A stretch of DNA of 64,000 nucleotides from Dyadobacter frigoris (GCF_005280585.1 NZ_SZVO01000006.1:310001-374000), one strand, 5' to 3'. Shown: positions 1 through 8,421, counted from the first letter of the stretch. Program-made: numbers and translations. Notes: generated by a model from the sequence alone, not told the origin.

Positions 1-126
1 GTTACAAATACATATCCAACAAAAACACGTACCGACTTGACAGATTCTGGCCGTTTTGCTTACGACAATTATCAGATGGGATATCAGGGTGCATACTATT
101 ACGCACGTATGAGCTTCCAGTTCTAA
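1..126 (+). CDS. C-terminal end of a probable TonB-dependent outer-membrane receptor (partial)
   Basis: The first frame is open from base 1 to a TAA at 124-126 and gives about 41 residues ending in ARMSFQF. A C-terminus with alternating aromatic residues and a terminal phenylalanine is typical of the last beta strand of Bacteroidota outer-membrane barrels such as SusC/TonB-dependent receptors. The 5' part lies outside the window, so the family is inferred from this tail only. A terminator-like hairpin follows 16 bases after the stop. Confidence 0.55.
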   Translation, partial: VTNTYPTKTRTDLTDSGRFAYDNYQMGYQGAYYYARMSFQF

Positions 127-141
127 GAAGTTACACTCCCC

Positions 142-195
142 AAAATAAAGGCATAATTAGTTGTGACAACGTCCTCTAATTATGCCTTTATTTTT
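142..195. terminator. Bidirectional intrinsic terminator
   Basis: A perfect 18-bp inverted repeat (142-159 with 177-194) is flanked by A and T runs on both sides. It lies between the rightward receptor tail and the leftward oxygenase gene, so it can terminate both transcripts. Confidence 0.85.
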
Positions 196-228
196 ATTCA
201 ACTATGTGATAATTATCGCAAATATTAA

Positions 229-825
229 TCAAGCCTTATGAATCCAGCAATTAACCGCAAAACGCCAGTCTTTAAAATCCACTCCAGGTGCAATTACCGG
301 CAGCACTTCATGAGGCGCAAAGGAAGGAAACACAAGTAAAGAATTGTTATCCGGTGAGATATCTTTGGGCTTTTCATCTTCCTCCCCGATTGGTATCGTA
401 TGAAGCCTTAAATTTCCTCCTTCAAATTTCCTGGGAATACTATGCAGATAATACACTGCACTTATCACCCTTGGATTTTCGGTTTTTTCGTGCACCGCCG
501 TATCAATGTGGGCTGTAAAAAGAGCTCCGTCGCCATGCGCGGCAAACTGTACTTCTATTTCTCCAATATTAAATCTGGATAATTTTAAAGCCGTAATCAT
601 TTCCGGAATTAACTTGCTGATACCCTCCTGAATAATATTTTTATAAATACCGCAATCATGAAGTGTTAAAGAAATACGCGAATCAGACACATGCTGAGTG
701 CCTTTACTATAAACAACTGATGGCTTAAAATCCAATTGTTTGTCAACTGCATAAGCCAATATCTCTGCATTCAATTCATCACTAAAAAAGTTTTGAAGAT
801 GCATGTGGGGAAATAATCTAGCCAT
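229..825 (-). CDS. 2-oxoglutarate/Fe(II)-dependent dioxygenase, prolyl 4-hydroxylase-like
   Basis: This 198-aa protein has the layout of a single double-stranded beta-helix 2OG-Fe(II) oxygenase. The HxD iron motif appears as AHIDTAV (about residues 105-111), the distal iron histidine is in FPSFAPHEVLPV, and the 2OG-binding arginine is likely the R in DWRFAVN. The family hydroxylates protein side chains or small molecules with 2OG, O2 and Fe(II); the substrate cannot be read from the sequence. It has no signal peptide, so it is probably cytoplasmic. It is converge with the upstream receptor gene across a terminator and has no obvious operon partner. Confidence 0.82.
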   Translation of the reverse strand: MARLFPHMHLQNFFSDELNAEILAYAVDKQLDFKPSVVYSKGTQHVSDSRISLTLHDCGIYKNIIQEGISKLIPEMITALKLSRFNIGEIEVQFAAHGDGALFTAHIDTAVHEKTENPRVISAVYYLHSIPRKFEGGNLRLHTIPIGEEDEKPKDISPDNNSLLVFPSFAPHEVLPVIAPGVDFKDWRFAVNCWIHKA

Positions 826-910
826 TAAATTTTAATATAACATTGGATAAAACAAATTTCAATTCAATATTTAATTGTGGAAACATGCCATTTCATTGCT
901 GCCGAAAATT

Positions 911-1672
911 TCACCTGGCCAGCTTCCTCACCTCCTCTTTCAATTCCTTCATTTCCTGATGAATATTCTGCAAACTGATATTCGCAGCATTAGTTTCCAT
1001 ATCAAATGTCAGCTTACTGTTCACCTGCCACAATTCTCTTACTTCACTTCGGTCAACAGAAACCGGAGCATATTCAGGATTTAGTGAAATCAAACTGACA
1101 AATGTACTTTTTTCATTTTTCTGTATTTTTTTTACCAGGATACTATCCGCCGTCACAATCACATACATCCGGTTATTTTTCACATCATCCCAACCTTCCA
1201 CCGCTTTGCCCACAATCCATTCATCCGACTGCAAAACCGGCATCATACTATCCCCATCCACCTGAAATCCCCGAAAAGTTGCGTTGCGATATTCGGGAAG
1301 CGGAATACTGAATGCCGGCAGACTTTCAAACCAGCGCGTGTCTCCAAGATTCAACGGATATCCGGCAGCTGCTTTTGCATTCACCATTACAATATTTTCT
1401 TCTCCTGTATTATCCACTGTCACCACTTTTGGATTGATGGCAGCATCTCCTATCCGCAAATATTTCTGTCCGCTTTCTCCAAACAGCCAGAGCGGATTAA
1501 TATTATGCTGCTTTAAAAGCTCTTTAACAACCTGTCCGGGAATGCGCGTCCGTCCTCTTTCGATGTCGGCCGTTGTCATACTTATACCCAATTGCTCGGC
1601 AAATGCAGCTTGCGTCAGGTTCAGCTCTTCCCTTAATTGTTTGAAACGCTTACTTTCCTCTTCGATGGGCAT
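911..1672 (-). CDS. XRE/S24-family self-cleaving repressor (LexA/CI-like)
   Basis: This 253-aa protein has an N-terminal XRE helix-turn-helix (about residues 8-58, LTQAAFAEQLGIS) and a C-terminal S24 serine protease domain. The catalytic serine is S142 in DGDSM and the catalytic lysine is probably K181 in LVKKI. An Ala-Gly at 103-104 (KAAAGYP) lies 38 residues before the serine, close to the spacing of the LexA and lambda CI cleavage site. The family represses target genes until RecA filaments trigger self-cleavage. It is divergent from dinB and the shared gap holds three dyads, so it most likely controls itself and the polymerase. The C-terminal 30 residues are charged and may form a coiled coil. 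Confidence 0.88.
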   Translation of the reverse strand: MPIEEESKRFKQLREELNLTQAAFAEQLGISMTTADIERGRTRIPGQVVKELLKQHNINPLWLFGESGQKYLRIGDAAINPKVVTVDNTGEENIVMVNAKAAAGYPLNLGDTRWFESLPAFSIPLPEYRNATFRGFQVDGDSMMPVLQSDEWIVGKAVEGWDDVKNNRMYVIVTADSILVKKIQKNEKSTFVSLISLNPEYAPVSVDRSEVRELWQVNSKLTFDMETNAANISLQNIHQEMKELKEEVRKLAR

Positions 1673-1709
1673 ATGTCTGGTAAACTTGTACTTAAATGAG
1701 TAATCATAT

Positions 1710-1717
1710 CAAAGATA
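1710..1717 (-). promoter_or_regulatory. Predicted -7 element of the S24 repressor gene
   Basis: On the minus strand this reads TATCTTTG, an exact match to the Bacteroidota -7 motif TAnnTTTG. The expected -33 position holds ATG rather than TTG at 1737-1739, so the promoter may be weak. It would give a leader of about 30 bases. The dyad at 1727-1737 lies between the two elements. Confidence 0.55.
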
Positions 1718-1726
1718 CAATTTTTT

Positions 1727-1779
1727 GGAATTAATCCATTGTTATATCGGGAAATATTCCATAAATTTGGAAATATTCC
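1727..1779. promoter_or_regulatory. Three operator-like dyads in the repressor-dinB gap
   Basis: Three related dyads occur at 1727-1737 (GGAATTAATCC), 1750-1760 and 1769-1779 (both GGAAATATTCC). The last extends to TGGAA-N3-TTCCA. Centres are 23 and 19 bp apart. They lie between or on the promoter elements of both divergent genes, as expected for sites bound by the neighbouring XRE/S24 repressor. A half site (TTCCAA) follows near 1795. Binding is inference. Confidence 0.65.
1739..1769 (+). promoter_or_regulatory. Predicted dinB promoter (-33 TTG, -7 TAAATTTG)
   Basis: TTG at 1739-1741 and TAAATTTG at 1762-1769 are separated by 20 bp, matching the Bacteroidota consensus. One operator dyad fits inside the spacer and another begins at the last base of the -7 element, so repressor binding would block polymerase. 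Confidence 0.7.
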
Positions 1780-1806
1780 ATTGATAAGTAAAAATTCCAA
1801 GCCACC

Positions 1807-3039
1807 ATGGAGCGAACCATACTACATATGGATCTTGATACATTTTTTGTATCTGTCGAACGTAAAATTGATAATCGTTTAGAGAATAAACCGATTCTCG
1901 TTGGCGGGATTGGTGACCGCGGCGTTGTGGCTGCGTGTAGTTATGAAACACGCCCCTATGGAGTTCATTCGGGTATGCCGATGAAGATGGCGAGAAATCT
2001 TTGTCCGGAAGCTATTGTCATACGGGGTGAAGGAGGTGTTTATTCTGAACATTCAAAAGTTGTCACTGAGATTATCCGTGAAACGGTTCCGGTTTTTGAA
2101 AAAGCAAGTATTGATGAATTTTATGCTGATTTATCAGGTATGAACAAATTTTACGGATCGTCTTATAAAATGGCACAGGAACTGAGAATGCGTATTAAAA
2201 AAGAAGCTGGCCTGCCCATTTCCTTTGGACTTTCTTCTAACAAACTGGTTTCAAAAGTAGCCACCGGTACGGCAAAACCCGATAATGAAAGAAAGATTGA
2301 ATTTGGAACGGAAAAAACATTTCTGGCGCCAATGCTGGTTAAGAAAATTCCGATGGTAGGCGATAAAACCAATCAGATCCTTTATAACCTTGGCATAAAA
2401 CATGTAAGAACAATCCAGGAAATGCCCGTTGAAATGATGAGTAAAGTCCTGGGCAAAAATGGCGTTGTGCTTTGGAACCGTGCCAATGGAAGAGACGATA
2501 CACCAATCATTCCCTTTCATGAACGGAAGTCAATTTCCAACGAACGGACTTTTGGAAAAGATACAGGAGATACTACAAGAATGCGTGAAATGATCAGAGC
2601 CATGGCTGAAAACCTGGCTTATCAGCTTAGAAATGGTGAGAAGCTGACGTCTTGTATTTCGGTTAAAATACGATACGCGGATTTCAATACTTTTTCCAAA
2701 CAACTCAAAATCCCGTACACATCAGCCGATCATTTATTAATCCCACAAGTGGAAAAATTATTTGATCAGTTATACAACAGAAGAATGCTGGTAAGGCTTG
2801 TGGGCGTCACATTCAGCGATCTGGCCGGAGGAAATTATCAGATCAATTTATTTGATGATTCGGAAGAAAAACTGAATCTATACCAGGCAATGGACCTTTT
2901 ACGAAACCGGTATGGTACAGACAAGCGGGGAAATGCGATAGTGAGCTGGGGTACAACAATAGGCATCGCCAACATATCAAGTATGGGAAATCCGTTTAAC
3001 GGGGAACCACCGATTATTCCGGCGCATAGAAATGCTTAA
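1807..3039 (+). CDS. dinB: Y-family DNA polymerase IV
   Basis: This 410-aa protein is a full-length translesion polymerase. Catalytic residues are visible: D9 in HMDLDTFF and D103/E104 in SIDEFYADL, with the steric-gate phenylalanine at F14. All three acidic residues are intact, so it is not a dead ImuB-type homologue. QINLF at 345-349 fits a beta-clamp binding pentapeptide. It inserts nucleotides opposite damaged bases with low fidelity. The start ATG lies about 30 bases after the predicted transcription start. Divergence from an S24 repressor and a second DnaE downstream suggest damage-inducible mutagenesis. Confidence 0.95.
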   Translation: MERTILHMDLDTFFVSVERKIDNRLENKPILVGGIGDRGVVAACSYETRPYGVHSGMPMKMARNLCPEAIVIRGEGGVYSEHSKVVTEIIRETVPVFEKASIDEFYADLSGMNKFYGSSYKMAQELRMRIKKEAGLPISFGLSSNKLVSKVATGTAKPDNERKIEFGTEKTFLAPMLVKKIPMVGDKTNQILYNLGIKHVRTIQEMPVEMMSKVLGKNGVVLWNRANGRDDTPIIPFHERKSISNERTFGKDTGDTTRMREMIRAMAENLAYQLRNGEKLTSCISVKIRYADFNTFSKQLKIPYTSADHLLIPQVEKLFDQLYNRRMLVRLVGVTFSDLAGGNYQINLFDDSEEKLNLYQAMDLLRNRYGTDKRGNAIVSWGTTIGIANISSMGNPFNGEPPIIPAHRNA

Positions 3040-3056
3040 AAGATGGAAGATATTAA

Positions 3057-3374
3057 TTATAAATCAAACAATTCGATCAAACTCGCATTGACTTGCTTTA
3101 ATTCTGACGCTTCTAAGGCTCCAAATTTTCCAATAACCAATGTCTTGTCAATTGTAGTCAATTTACTTAATCGAATTAAAGAAGCTTTTTTAAGACCATT
3201 TAATATAGAAGGCTCGACCATGACATCATCTTGTTCCCGCCATTTGATTTGTGTAGTGATAAATGCTACTGTCACGTCAAGATCAGTTGAAATTAAAATC
3301 AGCGCCGGTCTGTTTTTCACATCCTTCAAATTTGTAAAAGGAAAGGGTATCAAAACAATATCGCCTTTCTTCAT
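3057..3374 (-). CDS. Type II toxin, MazF/PemK-like endoribonuclease
   Basis: This 105-aa protein begins KKGDIVLIPFPFTNLKDVKNRPALIL, the typical MazF/PemK beta-barrel start with the conserved arginine-proline (NRPAL), followed by an AFITTQI strand. Family members cut mRNA at specific sequences and are held inactive by the cognate antitoxin. Its start overlaps the stop of the upstream antitoxin gene by 4 bases, so the pair is translationally coupled. It is opposite to the flanking dinB and dnaE genes and ends 17 bases after the dinB stop on the other strand, consistent with later insertion in the cassette. Confidence 0.85.
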   Translation of the reverse strand: MKKGDIVLIPFPFTNLKDVKNRPALILISTDLDVTVAFITTQIKWREQDDVMVEPSILNGLKKASLIRLSKLTTIDKTLVIGKFGALEASELKQVNASLIELFDL

Positions 3375-3598
3375 TTATAAATTTCTTTTAGATCAGCTAT
3401 GGTATAAATATCCTCTTCATCATTTAAAAAGTCAAACGATTTTGATTCACTAGCCATTTTCTGAATGCCTTCAACTAACATAGAGTCCTCGGATTTACTC
3501 AGAAGAAATTCCGCAAAATCCGTTACCTCTTTTATCTTTTGATCAGAAAGCTTCGACAAATTCTCTATTGCAACTTTTATTAACGCGTCACGTGACAT
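3371..3598 (-). CDS. Putative antitoxin of the MazF-like toxin
   Basis: This 75-aa acidic protein lies directly upstream of the MazF/PemK-like toxin with a 4-base overlap. The N-terminal half (KLSDQKIKEVTDFAEFLLSK) resembles the helical DUF2281/VapB-like antitoxin type, and the acidic C-terminal part (DEEDIYTIADLKEIY) is suited to toxin neutralisation. Family placement is tentative; the antitoxin role rests on gene order and composition. Confidence 0.72.
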   Translation of the reverse strand: MSRDALIKVAIENLSKLSDQKIKEVTDFAEFLLSKSEDSMLVEGIQKMASESKSFDFLNDEEDIYTIADLKEIYK

Positions 3599-3679
3599 AA
3601 TAATCAGGTTCTAAATGAAGACGACTTAACTATTTCATTATTAATAAAAGTAAGTATAAAGTTTAATTTCCCAAAACCC

Positions 3680-6643
3680 ATGTTACTCAACTGCCACTCC
3701 TATTTCAGCCTGCGTTATGGAATGATTCCCGAAAAGGATTTGCTGGAACTTTGTGTACAAAACGATTATAATGCCATGGCGCTGACGGACATCAACAATA
3801 CGTCCGGCTGTCTGAATTTCATACGTTTGGCAGAAAAATATGATATCAAACCCATCGTTGGCATTGATTTCAGAAACGGGATACAGCAGAAGTTTGTAGG
3901 ATTGGCAAAAAACAATACAGGTTTTCAGGAGCTGAATGAGTATTTGTCAAAACATTCTCATCAAAAACTGGAATTCCCGGATCAGGCACCCATGCTGGAA
4001 AACGTCTTTTTTATATATCCTTTTGAACAGTTATTAAAAACAAAAAAAGAAGTATTTCGTCCTAATGAATATATTGGTATTTCGATCAAGGATTTAAACC
4101 GCGTTCAGTTTTCTACTTTACGTGATCGGCTGGATAAGTTTGTAATTTTACACCCTGTCACTTTCCGGCATAAAAAGGATTTCAGCGCACATCGTCTTTT
4201 ACGTTCAATCGATGAAAATACTTTACTGAGTAAAATTTCCGGCTTTGGTACAGGAGAAGAAACGGAACAAATACTGCCTTCTAATATCCTGAAATATCAT
4301 TTCAAAAACTTCGATTCCATTATTCATAATACCGAAAAACTCATGGACGAATGTCACATCCATTTCACTTTCGGAGAAAACAGGGAACATCAAAATTTAA
4401 AAATATATACTCAAAGCGAAGCAGAAGATTACCAGCGTCTGCGTCAGAAAAGCTACGATGCGCTTGGATACCGGTATGGCGACAATATCACCGATCAGAT
4501 TTTTGACCGCATATCGATGGAACTGGAAATGATCCAGAAACAGAATTTCATTCCTTTCTTTCTGGTGAATCATGACATTGTAAGTTATGCAAGACAAAAG
4601 GGCTATTTCTACGTCGGCCGCGGCAGTGGCGCTAATAGTATTGTGGCCTATTTGCTTGGAATAACCAATGTTGACCCCATTGAACTTGATTTATATTTTG
4701 AACGCTTCATCAACATACATAGAAAAAACCCTCCCGATTTTGACATTGATTTTTCATGGAAAGACCGCGAGGATATTACTGATTATATCTTTAAAAAATT
4801 CGGCACCAAAGGTCAGGCAGCACTTTTGGGCACTTACAGCACTTTTCAACATAGTGCGGCTGTGAGGGAATTGGGGAAAGTTTTTGGTTTGCCAACCTAT
4901 GAAATTGATGCACTCAGCGATGGAAAATATGATCCCAAAAAACTGGATCAACTTTCAGGGCTGGTGATCAAGTATGCGCAATATTTCCAGGAAAATAACC
5001 AGCCCAATCATTTGAGCATTCACGCGGGCGGTATATTGATTTCCGAGCGTCCGATAAATTACTTTTCTGCTACGGATCTGCCGCCAAAAGGTTTTCCGAC
5101 AACACAATTTGACATGGTGATTGCGGAAGATGTTGGTTTGAATAAATATGATATTCTTAGTCAGCGCGGATTGGCCAAAATCAAGGAAACGCTGGAAATC
5201 ATCAAATATAACCGCCCTGATGCGCCGGAAATAGACATTGACGATGTAAAACAATTCAAGCTTGATCCAAAAATTAACAATCTGATCAAGCAAGCACAAT
5301 GTATTGGCTGTTTTTATGTTGAATCGCCAGCGATGCGTATGCTTTTGAAAAAGCTTGAAGTTGATAACTACCTGGGCCTGGTGGCTGCGAGTTCCATCAT
5401 TCGGCCCGGCGTTGCCAAAAGCGGGATGATGCGGGAATATATTTTACGGCATCAGGATCATGACAGAGCCAAAGATGCACATCCGATTTTACTGGATCTT
5501 ATGCCCGAAACGTATGGCATCATGGTTTATCAGGAAGATGTGATCAAAGTTGCCCATTATTTTGCAGGCCTAACGCTGGGAGAAGCAGACGTAATCCGGC
5601 GTGGAATGAGTGGAAAATTCCGTGGACGTGATGAGTTCGAATTTGTAAAAGCCAAGTTTTTCAAAAACTGTAAAAACAAAAAATATGACCCGATAGTCAC
5701 CGGACAAATCTGGGCGCAGATTGCCAGTTTTGCAGGCTATGCTTTTGCAAAAGGCCATTCTGCATCCTATGCCGTGGAAAGTTATCAGACACTTTTCCTG
5801 AAAGCCTATTATCCACTGGAATTTATGGTGGCGGTTTTGAATAACGGCGGCGGTTTTTATGGCCCGGAATTGTATGTCCATGAAGCCAGAATGATGGGTG
5901 CAAATGTGCTGGCACCCTGTGTTAATCATAGCAATGTGCAGGCTGTTATTAAAGGAACTGATATTTATCTGGGTATGTCAGCTTTAAATGAAATTGAAGA
6001 AAAAACGATTATCAAAATTATAGAAGCCCGGGAAGCAGAAGGCGATTTTACTTCTTTAAATAATTTCCTGGATCGTGTGGCCATTTCCATTGAACAGATC
6101 ACAATCCTGATTCGTATCGACGCGTTTCGTTTTACCAAAATTGATAAAAAGACGTTACTTTGGAAAGCACATTTCCGGCTAAACAAAGCACCCCAAAAAG
6201 TCCCGCAAAAGCAATTATTTCAGGTAGAAGTCAAAGAATTTGATCTTCCAAAATTTGAAACGTCCCCAACCGACGAAGCCTACGACCAGATCGAATTACT
6301 GGGATTTCCACTTTGCAGTCCTTTTGATCTTGTCAAAAATCCAATGTCAAAAAGTGTGATGTCAAAAGATCTGCACCAGTATATCAATCAGGATATTATT
6401 CAATACGGATATCTGGTGGCTGTGAAAAATACGAGAACCTCAAAAGGAGAGCGGATGCAGTTTGGAACATTTCTGGATCAGGAAGGGCAGTTTATTGATA
6501 CCGTACATTTTCCGCAAGTAGCAGCAAAGTACAATTTCTCAAATAAAGGAGTTTATAAAATTTACGGGAAGGTAATTGATGAATTTGGTTTTCTGAGTAT
6601 AGAAGTAACTGAAATTGTGCGGATGGATTTGTCTTTGAGGTGA
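3680..6643 (+). CDS. dnaE: Short second DNA polymerase III alpha subunit (error-prone DnaE type)
   Basis: This 987-aa C-family polymerase has an N-terminal PHP domain (HSYFSLRYG, ALTDINN; the usual metal histidines are partly missing), the palm with PDFDIDF at 352-358 carrying catalytic aspartates, a helix-hairpin-helix region and a C-terminal OB fold. It is shorter than replicative DnaE (about 1150-1250 aa) and ends after the OB fold with no tau-binding tail, like DnaE2/ImuC. Together with dinB and the S24 repressor it forms a probable translesion cassette. The main replicative dnaE should lie elsewhere on the chromosome. The start at ATG 3680 gives the expected LNCHSYFSL beginning. I found no clear promoter in 3599-3679. 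Confidence 0.92.
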   Translation: MLLNCHSYFSLRYGMIPEKDLLELCVQNDYNAMALTDINNTSGCLNFIRLAEKYDIKPIVGIDFRNGIQQKFVGLAKNNTGFQELNEYLSKHSHQKLEFPDQAPMLENVFFIYPFEQLLKTKKEVFRPNEYIGISIKDLNRVQFSTLRDRLDKFVILHPVTFRHKKDFSAHRLLRSIDENTLLSKISGFGTGEETEQILPSNILKYHFKNFDSIIHNTEKLMDECHIHFTFGENREHQNLKIYTQSEAEDYQRLRQKSYDALGYRYGDNITDQIFDRISMELEMIQKQNFIPFFLVNHDIVSYARQKGYFYVGRGSGANSIVAYLLGITNVDPIELDLYFERFINIHRKNPPDFDIDFSWKDREDITDYIFKKFGTKGQAALLGTYSTFQHSAAVRELGKVFGLPTYEIDALSDGKYDPKKLDQLSGLVIKYAQYFQENNQPNHLSIHAGGILISERPINYFSATDLPPKGFPTTQFDMVIAEDVGLNKYDILSQRGLAKIKETLEIIKYNRPDAPEIDIDDVKQFKLDPKINNLIKQAQCIGCFYVESPAMRMLLKKLEVDNYLGLVAASSIIRPGVAKSGMMREYILRHQDHDRAKDAHPILLDLMPETYGIMVYQEDVIKVAHYFAGLTLGEADVIRRGMSGKFRGRDEFEFVKAKFFKNCKNKKYDPIVTGQIWAQIASFAGYAFAKGHSASYAVESYQTLFLKAYYPLEFMVAVLNNGGGFYGPELYVHEARMMGANVLAPCVNHSNVQAVIKGTDIYLGMSALNEIEEKTIIKIIEAREAEGDFTSLNNFLDRVAISIEQITILIRIDAFRFTKIDKKTLLWKAHFRLNKAPQKVPQKQLFQVEVKEFDLPKFETSPTDEAYDQIELLGFPLCSPFDLVKNPMSKSVMSKDLHQYINQDIIQYGYLVAVKNTRTSKGERMQFGTFLDQEGQFIDTVHFPQVAAKYNFSNKGVYKIYGKVIDEFGFLSIEVTEIVRMDLSLR

Positions 6644-6736
6644 CGGAAAAATAAAGTAACTTCTAAAAAAATACGATCTCTTTCGTGACATTTCCCTCTC
6701 AATGTATACTAATGACTTATAAATAAATAAGCAGCG

Positions 6737-7246
6737 ATGGATTCGGTAAATAAAACTTATTTCATAGAGGTCATCCAGGAACATCAGGGAATTATTAATA
6801 GCATCTGCCGTATCTATTATATTGATAATGAAGATATAAAAGACGCAAAACAGGATATTATTTTACAACTTTGGAAATCTATGCCAACGTTCAGGAATGA
6901 ATCCAAAATCAGTACCTGGATATACAAAGTTGCATTGAATACGATTCTGACAAAAGTAAAACATGACAAGAAAACTGCTATTACTGAATCACTTTCGGAT
7001 AATTATCCGGAAAATAATTCCGACGATAACATTCATTTAAATGACGACATCCAACAATTATTATTTATGATTGGAAAGCTCGAAGCGACTGAGAAAGCCA
7101 TTATGATTCTGCATTTTGAAGGATATAGTAATAAGGAAATTGCAGAAACGCTCAAACTCACATCTACCAACATCAGCACAAGAATGAATCGTATCAGGAC
7201 AAAACTTAAAGAAACGTTTAAAAGTATTTACAATGAACTCAGATAA
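6737..7246 (+). CDS. ECF-type RNA polymerase sigma factor
   Basis: This 169-aa protein has sigma-70 region 2 (about residues 15-80; DIKDAKQDIILQLWKS, then ISTWIYKVALNT) and region 4 (about 110-165; LEATEKAIMILHFEGYSNKEIAETL with its helix-turn-helix). It directs RNA polymerase to a dedicated promoter set. The next small gene overlaps its end by 14 bases and has the position of the partner anti-sigma factor. No -7/-33 promoter was recognised upstream. Confidence 0.9.
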   Translation: MDSVNKTYFIEVIQEHQGIINSICRIYYIDNEDIKDAKQDIILQLWKSMPTFRNESKISTWIYKVALNTILTKVKHDKKTAITESLSDNYPENNSDDNIHLNDDIQQLLFMIGKLEATEKAIMILHFEGYSNKEIAETLKLTSTNISTRMNRIRTKLKETFKSIYNELR

Positions 7247-7430
7247 TCTTCGATCTTCGTGGAATCAGTTAAAAAAAACAAATACTTCCGTTGAAATCAG
7301 CAAGGAAGACATATTTAACATCATTGAAATCAATCACAAAGAATCGTTTAACTTTTTTTCAAAGCGTATTCTACAAAACGCTGGCATATTGTCCTTTCTG
7401 ATCATTTTTTGTCAAAATTGTTATTTGTAA
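7233..7430 (+). pseudogene. Truncated probable anti-sigma / small membrane protein
   Basis: This 65-aa reading frame starts inside the end of the sigma gene (14-base overlap). Its N-terminus (NLRSSWNQLKK, KEDIFNIIEINHKESFNFFSKRIL) resembles the cytoplasmic part of small Bacteroidota anti-sigma-like membrane proteins that follow such sigma factors, and it reaches one hydrophobic segment (AGILSFLIIF). It then stops immediately before the lgt ATG, whereas complete relatives have several membrane segments. I found no continuation in another frame. It is either a decayed or deletion-truncated anti-sigma gene or an unusually small one. Confidence 0.55.
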
Positions 7431-8267
7431 ATGAGTGCTTCCTTATCTTTCATACTTTGGAGCGCGAGATCCAATGTATTTTCTGGCCACGCAATTCCAA
7501 AATGGTATGGTATATGCTGGGCAACAGGAGTATTGCTGGGATATCAGGTCATGCTTTACATTTACAAAAAAAATGGGAAACCGGCAGAAAAATTGGATAT
7601 ACTGACAACCTATGTGATCATTGGTACACTACTTGGTGCCAGATTTGGCCATATTCTTTTCTACGATCCAATCTATTATTGGCATCATCCCATCGAAATA
7701 TTGCCAATTCGCCTTTCTCCTCATTTTGAATTTACGGGATTATCCGGACTTGCAAGCCACGGAGGAGGAATAGGAATTTTTCTGTCAATATATCTTTATT
7801 GTAGAAAATATAAAGAAAGCTATATCTGGATACTTGACAGGATTACGATTATTGTTGCATTAGTTGGTGCTTTCGTGAGATTTGGCAACCTGATGAACTC
7901 GGAAATGATCGGAATTCCAACCAATGTTCCATGGGCATTCATTTTTACAAATGTTGATACTATTCCGAGACATCCTGCACAATTATATGAATCTATTTTC
8001 TGTCTATTTCTTTTTACACTTATGTTTTCAATCTGGAAAATAAAAGGCGATAAAATTCACGATGGGTTTCTCCTCGGAGTTTTCCTGATTCTGCTTTTCA
8101 GTTTCAGATTTATTGATGAATATTTCAAAATTGATCAGGAATCTTTCGAAAGCGTGCTACTTATTAATATGGGACAGATTTTGAGTATTCCATTTATTCT
8201 GGCTGGGGTGCTCTTAGTCCAATCAGATTATTTCAGAAATCATATTTCCAAAATTCATAATACCTGA
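7431..8267 (+). CDS. lgt: Prolipoprotein diacylglyceryl transferase
   Basis: This 278-aa polytopic membrane protein shows the Lgt signatures GARFGHILFYDP, GLSGLASHGG, RFGNLMNSEMIG and PRHPAQLYE. It transfers diacylglyceryl from phosphatidylglycerol to the lipobox cysteine of prolipoproteins at the inner membrane. The ATG directly follows the stop of the truncated upstream frame (TAAATG), suggesting translational reinitiation. The N-terminus is somewhat divergent from typical Cytophagales Lgt, so this may be a second, accessory copy. The next gene encodes a lipoprotein. Confidence 0.88.
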   Translation: MSASLSFILWSARSNVFSGHAIPKWYGICWATGVLLGYQVMLYIYKKNGKPAEKLDILTTYVIIGTLLGARFGHILFYDPIYYWHHPIEILPIRLSPHFEFTGLSGLASHGGGIGIFLSIYLYCRKYKESYIWILDRITIIVALVGAFVRFGNLMNSEMIGIPTNVPWAFIFTNVDTIPRHPAQLYESIFCLFLFTLMFSIWKIKGDKIHDGFLLGVFLILLFSFRFIDEYFKIDQESFESVLLINMGQILSIPFILAGVLLVQSDYFRNHISKIHNT

Positions 8268-8351
8268 ATATTATTTCTGCTTTGCAACCCACTCCTTATC
8301 CTTAGACCAATTCTTTCTTCACTCACAATTTTCCTGAATAGAACCATATTT

Positions 8352-8365
8352 CATACCTTGGTATG
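8352..8365. promoter_or_regulatory. Short palindrome upstream of the lipoprotein gene
   Basis: CATACC-TT-GGTATG is a 6+6 inverted repeat about 57 bases before the lipoprotein start. It could be an operator; no regulator is assigned. Confidence 0.3.
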
Positions 8366-8421
8366 TTTAATGCAGAAATGTTACTACATTTTCCGCTTTT
8401 AATCGTTTACCAGAGGTTGTA

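Noticed and set aside
1807..3039. ImuB (catalytically dead Y-family) assignment
   Set aside because: D9, D103 and E104 are all present, so it should be an active DinB-type polymerase.
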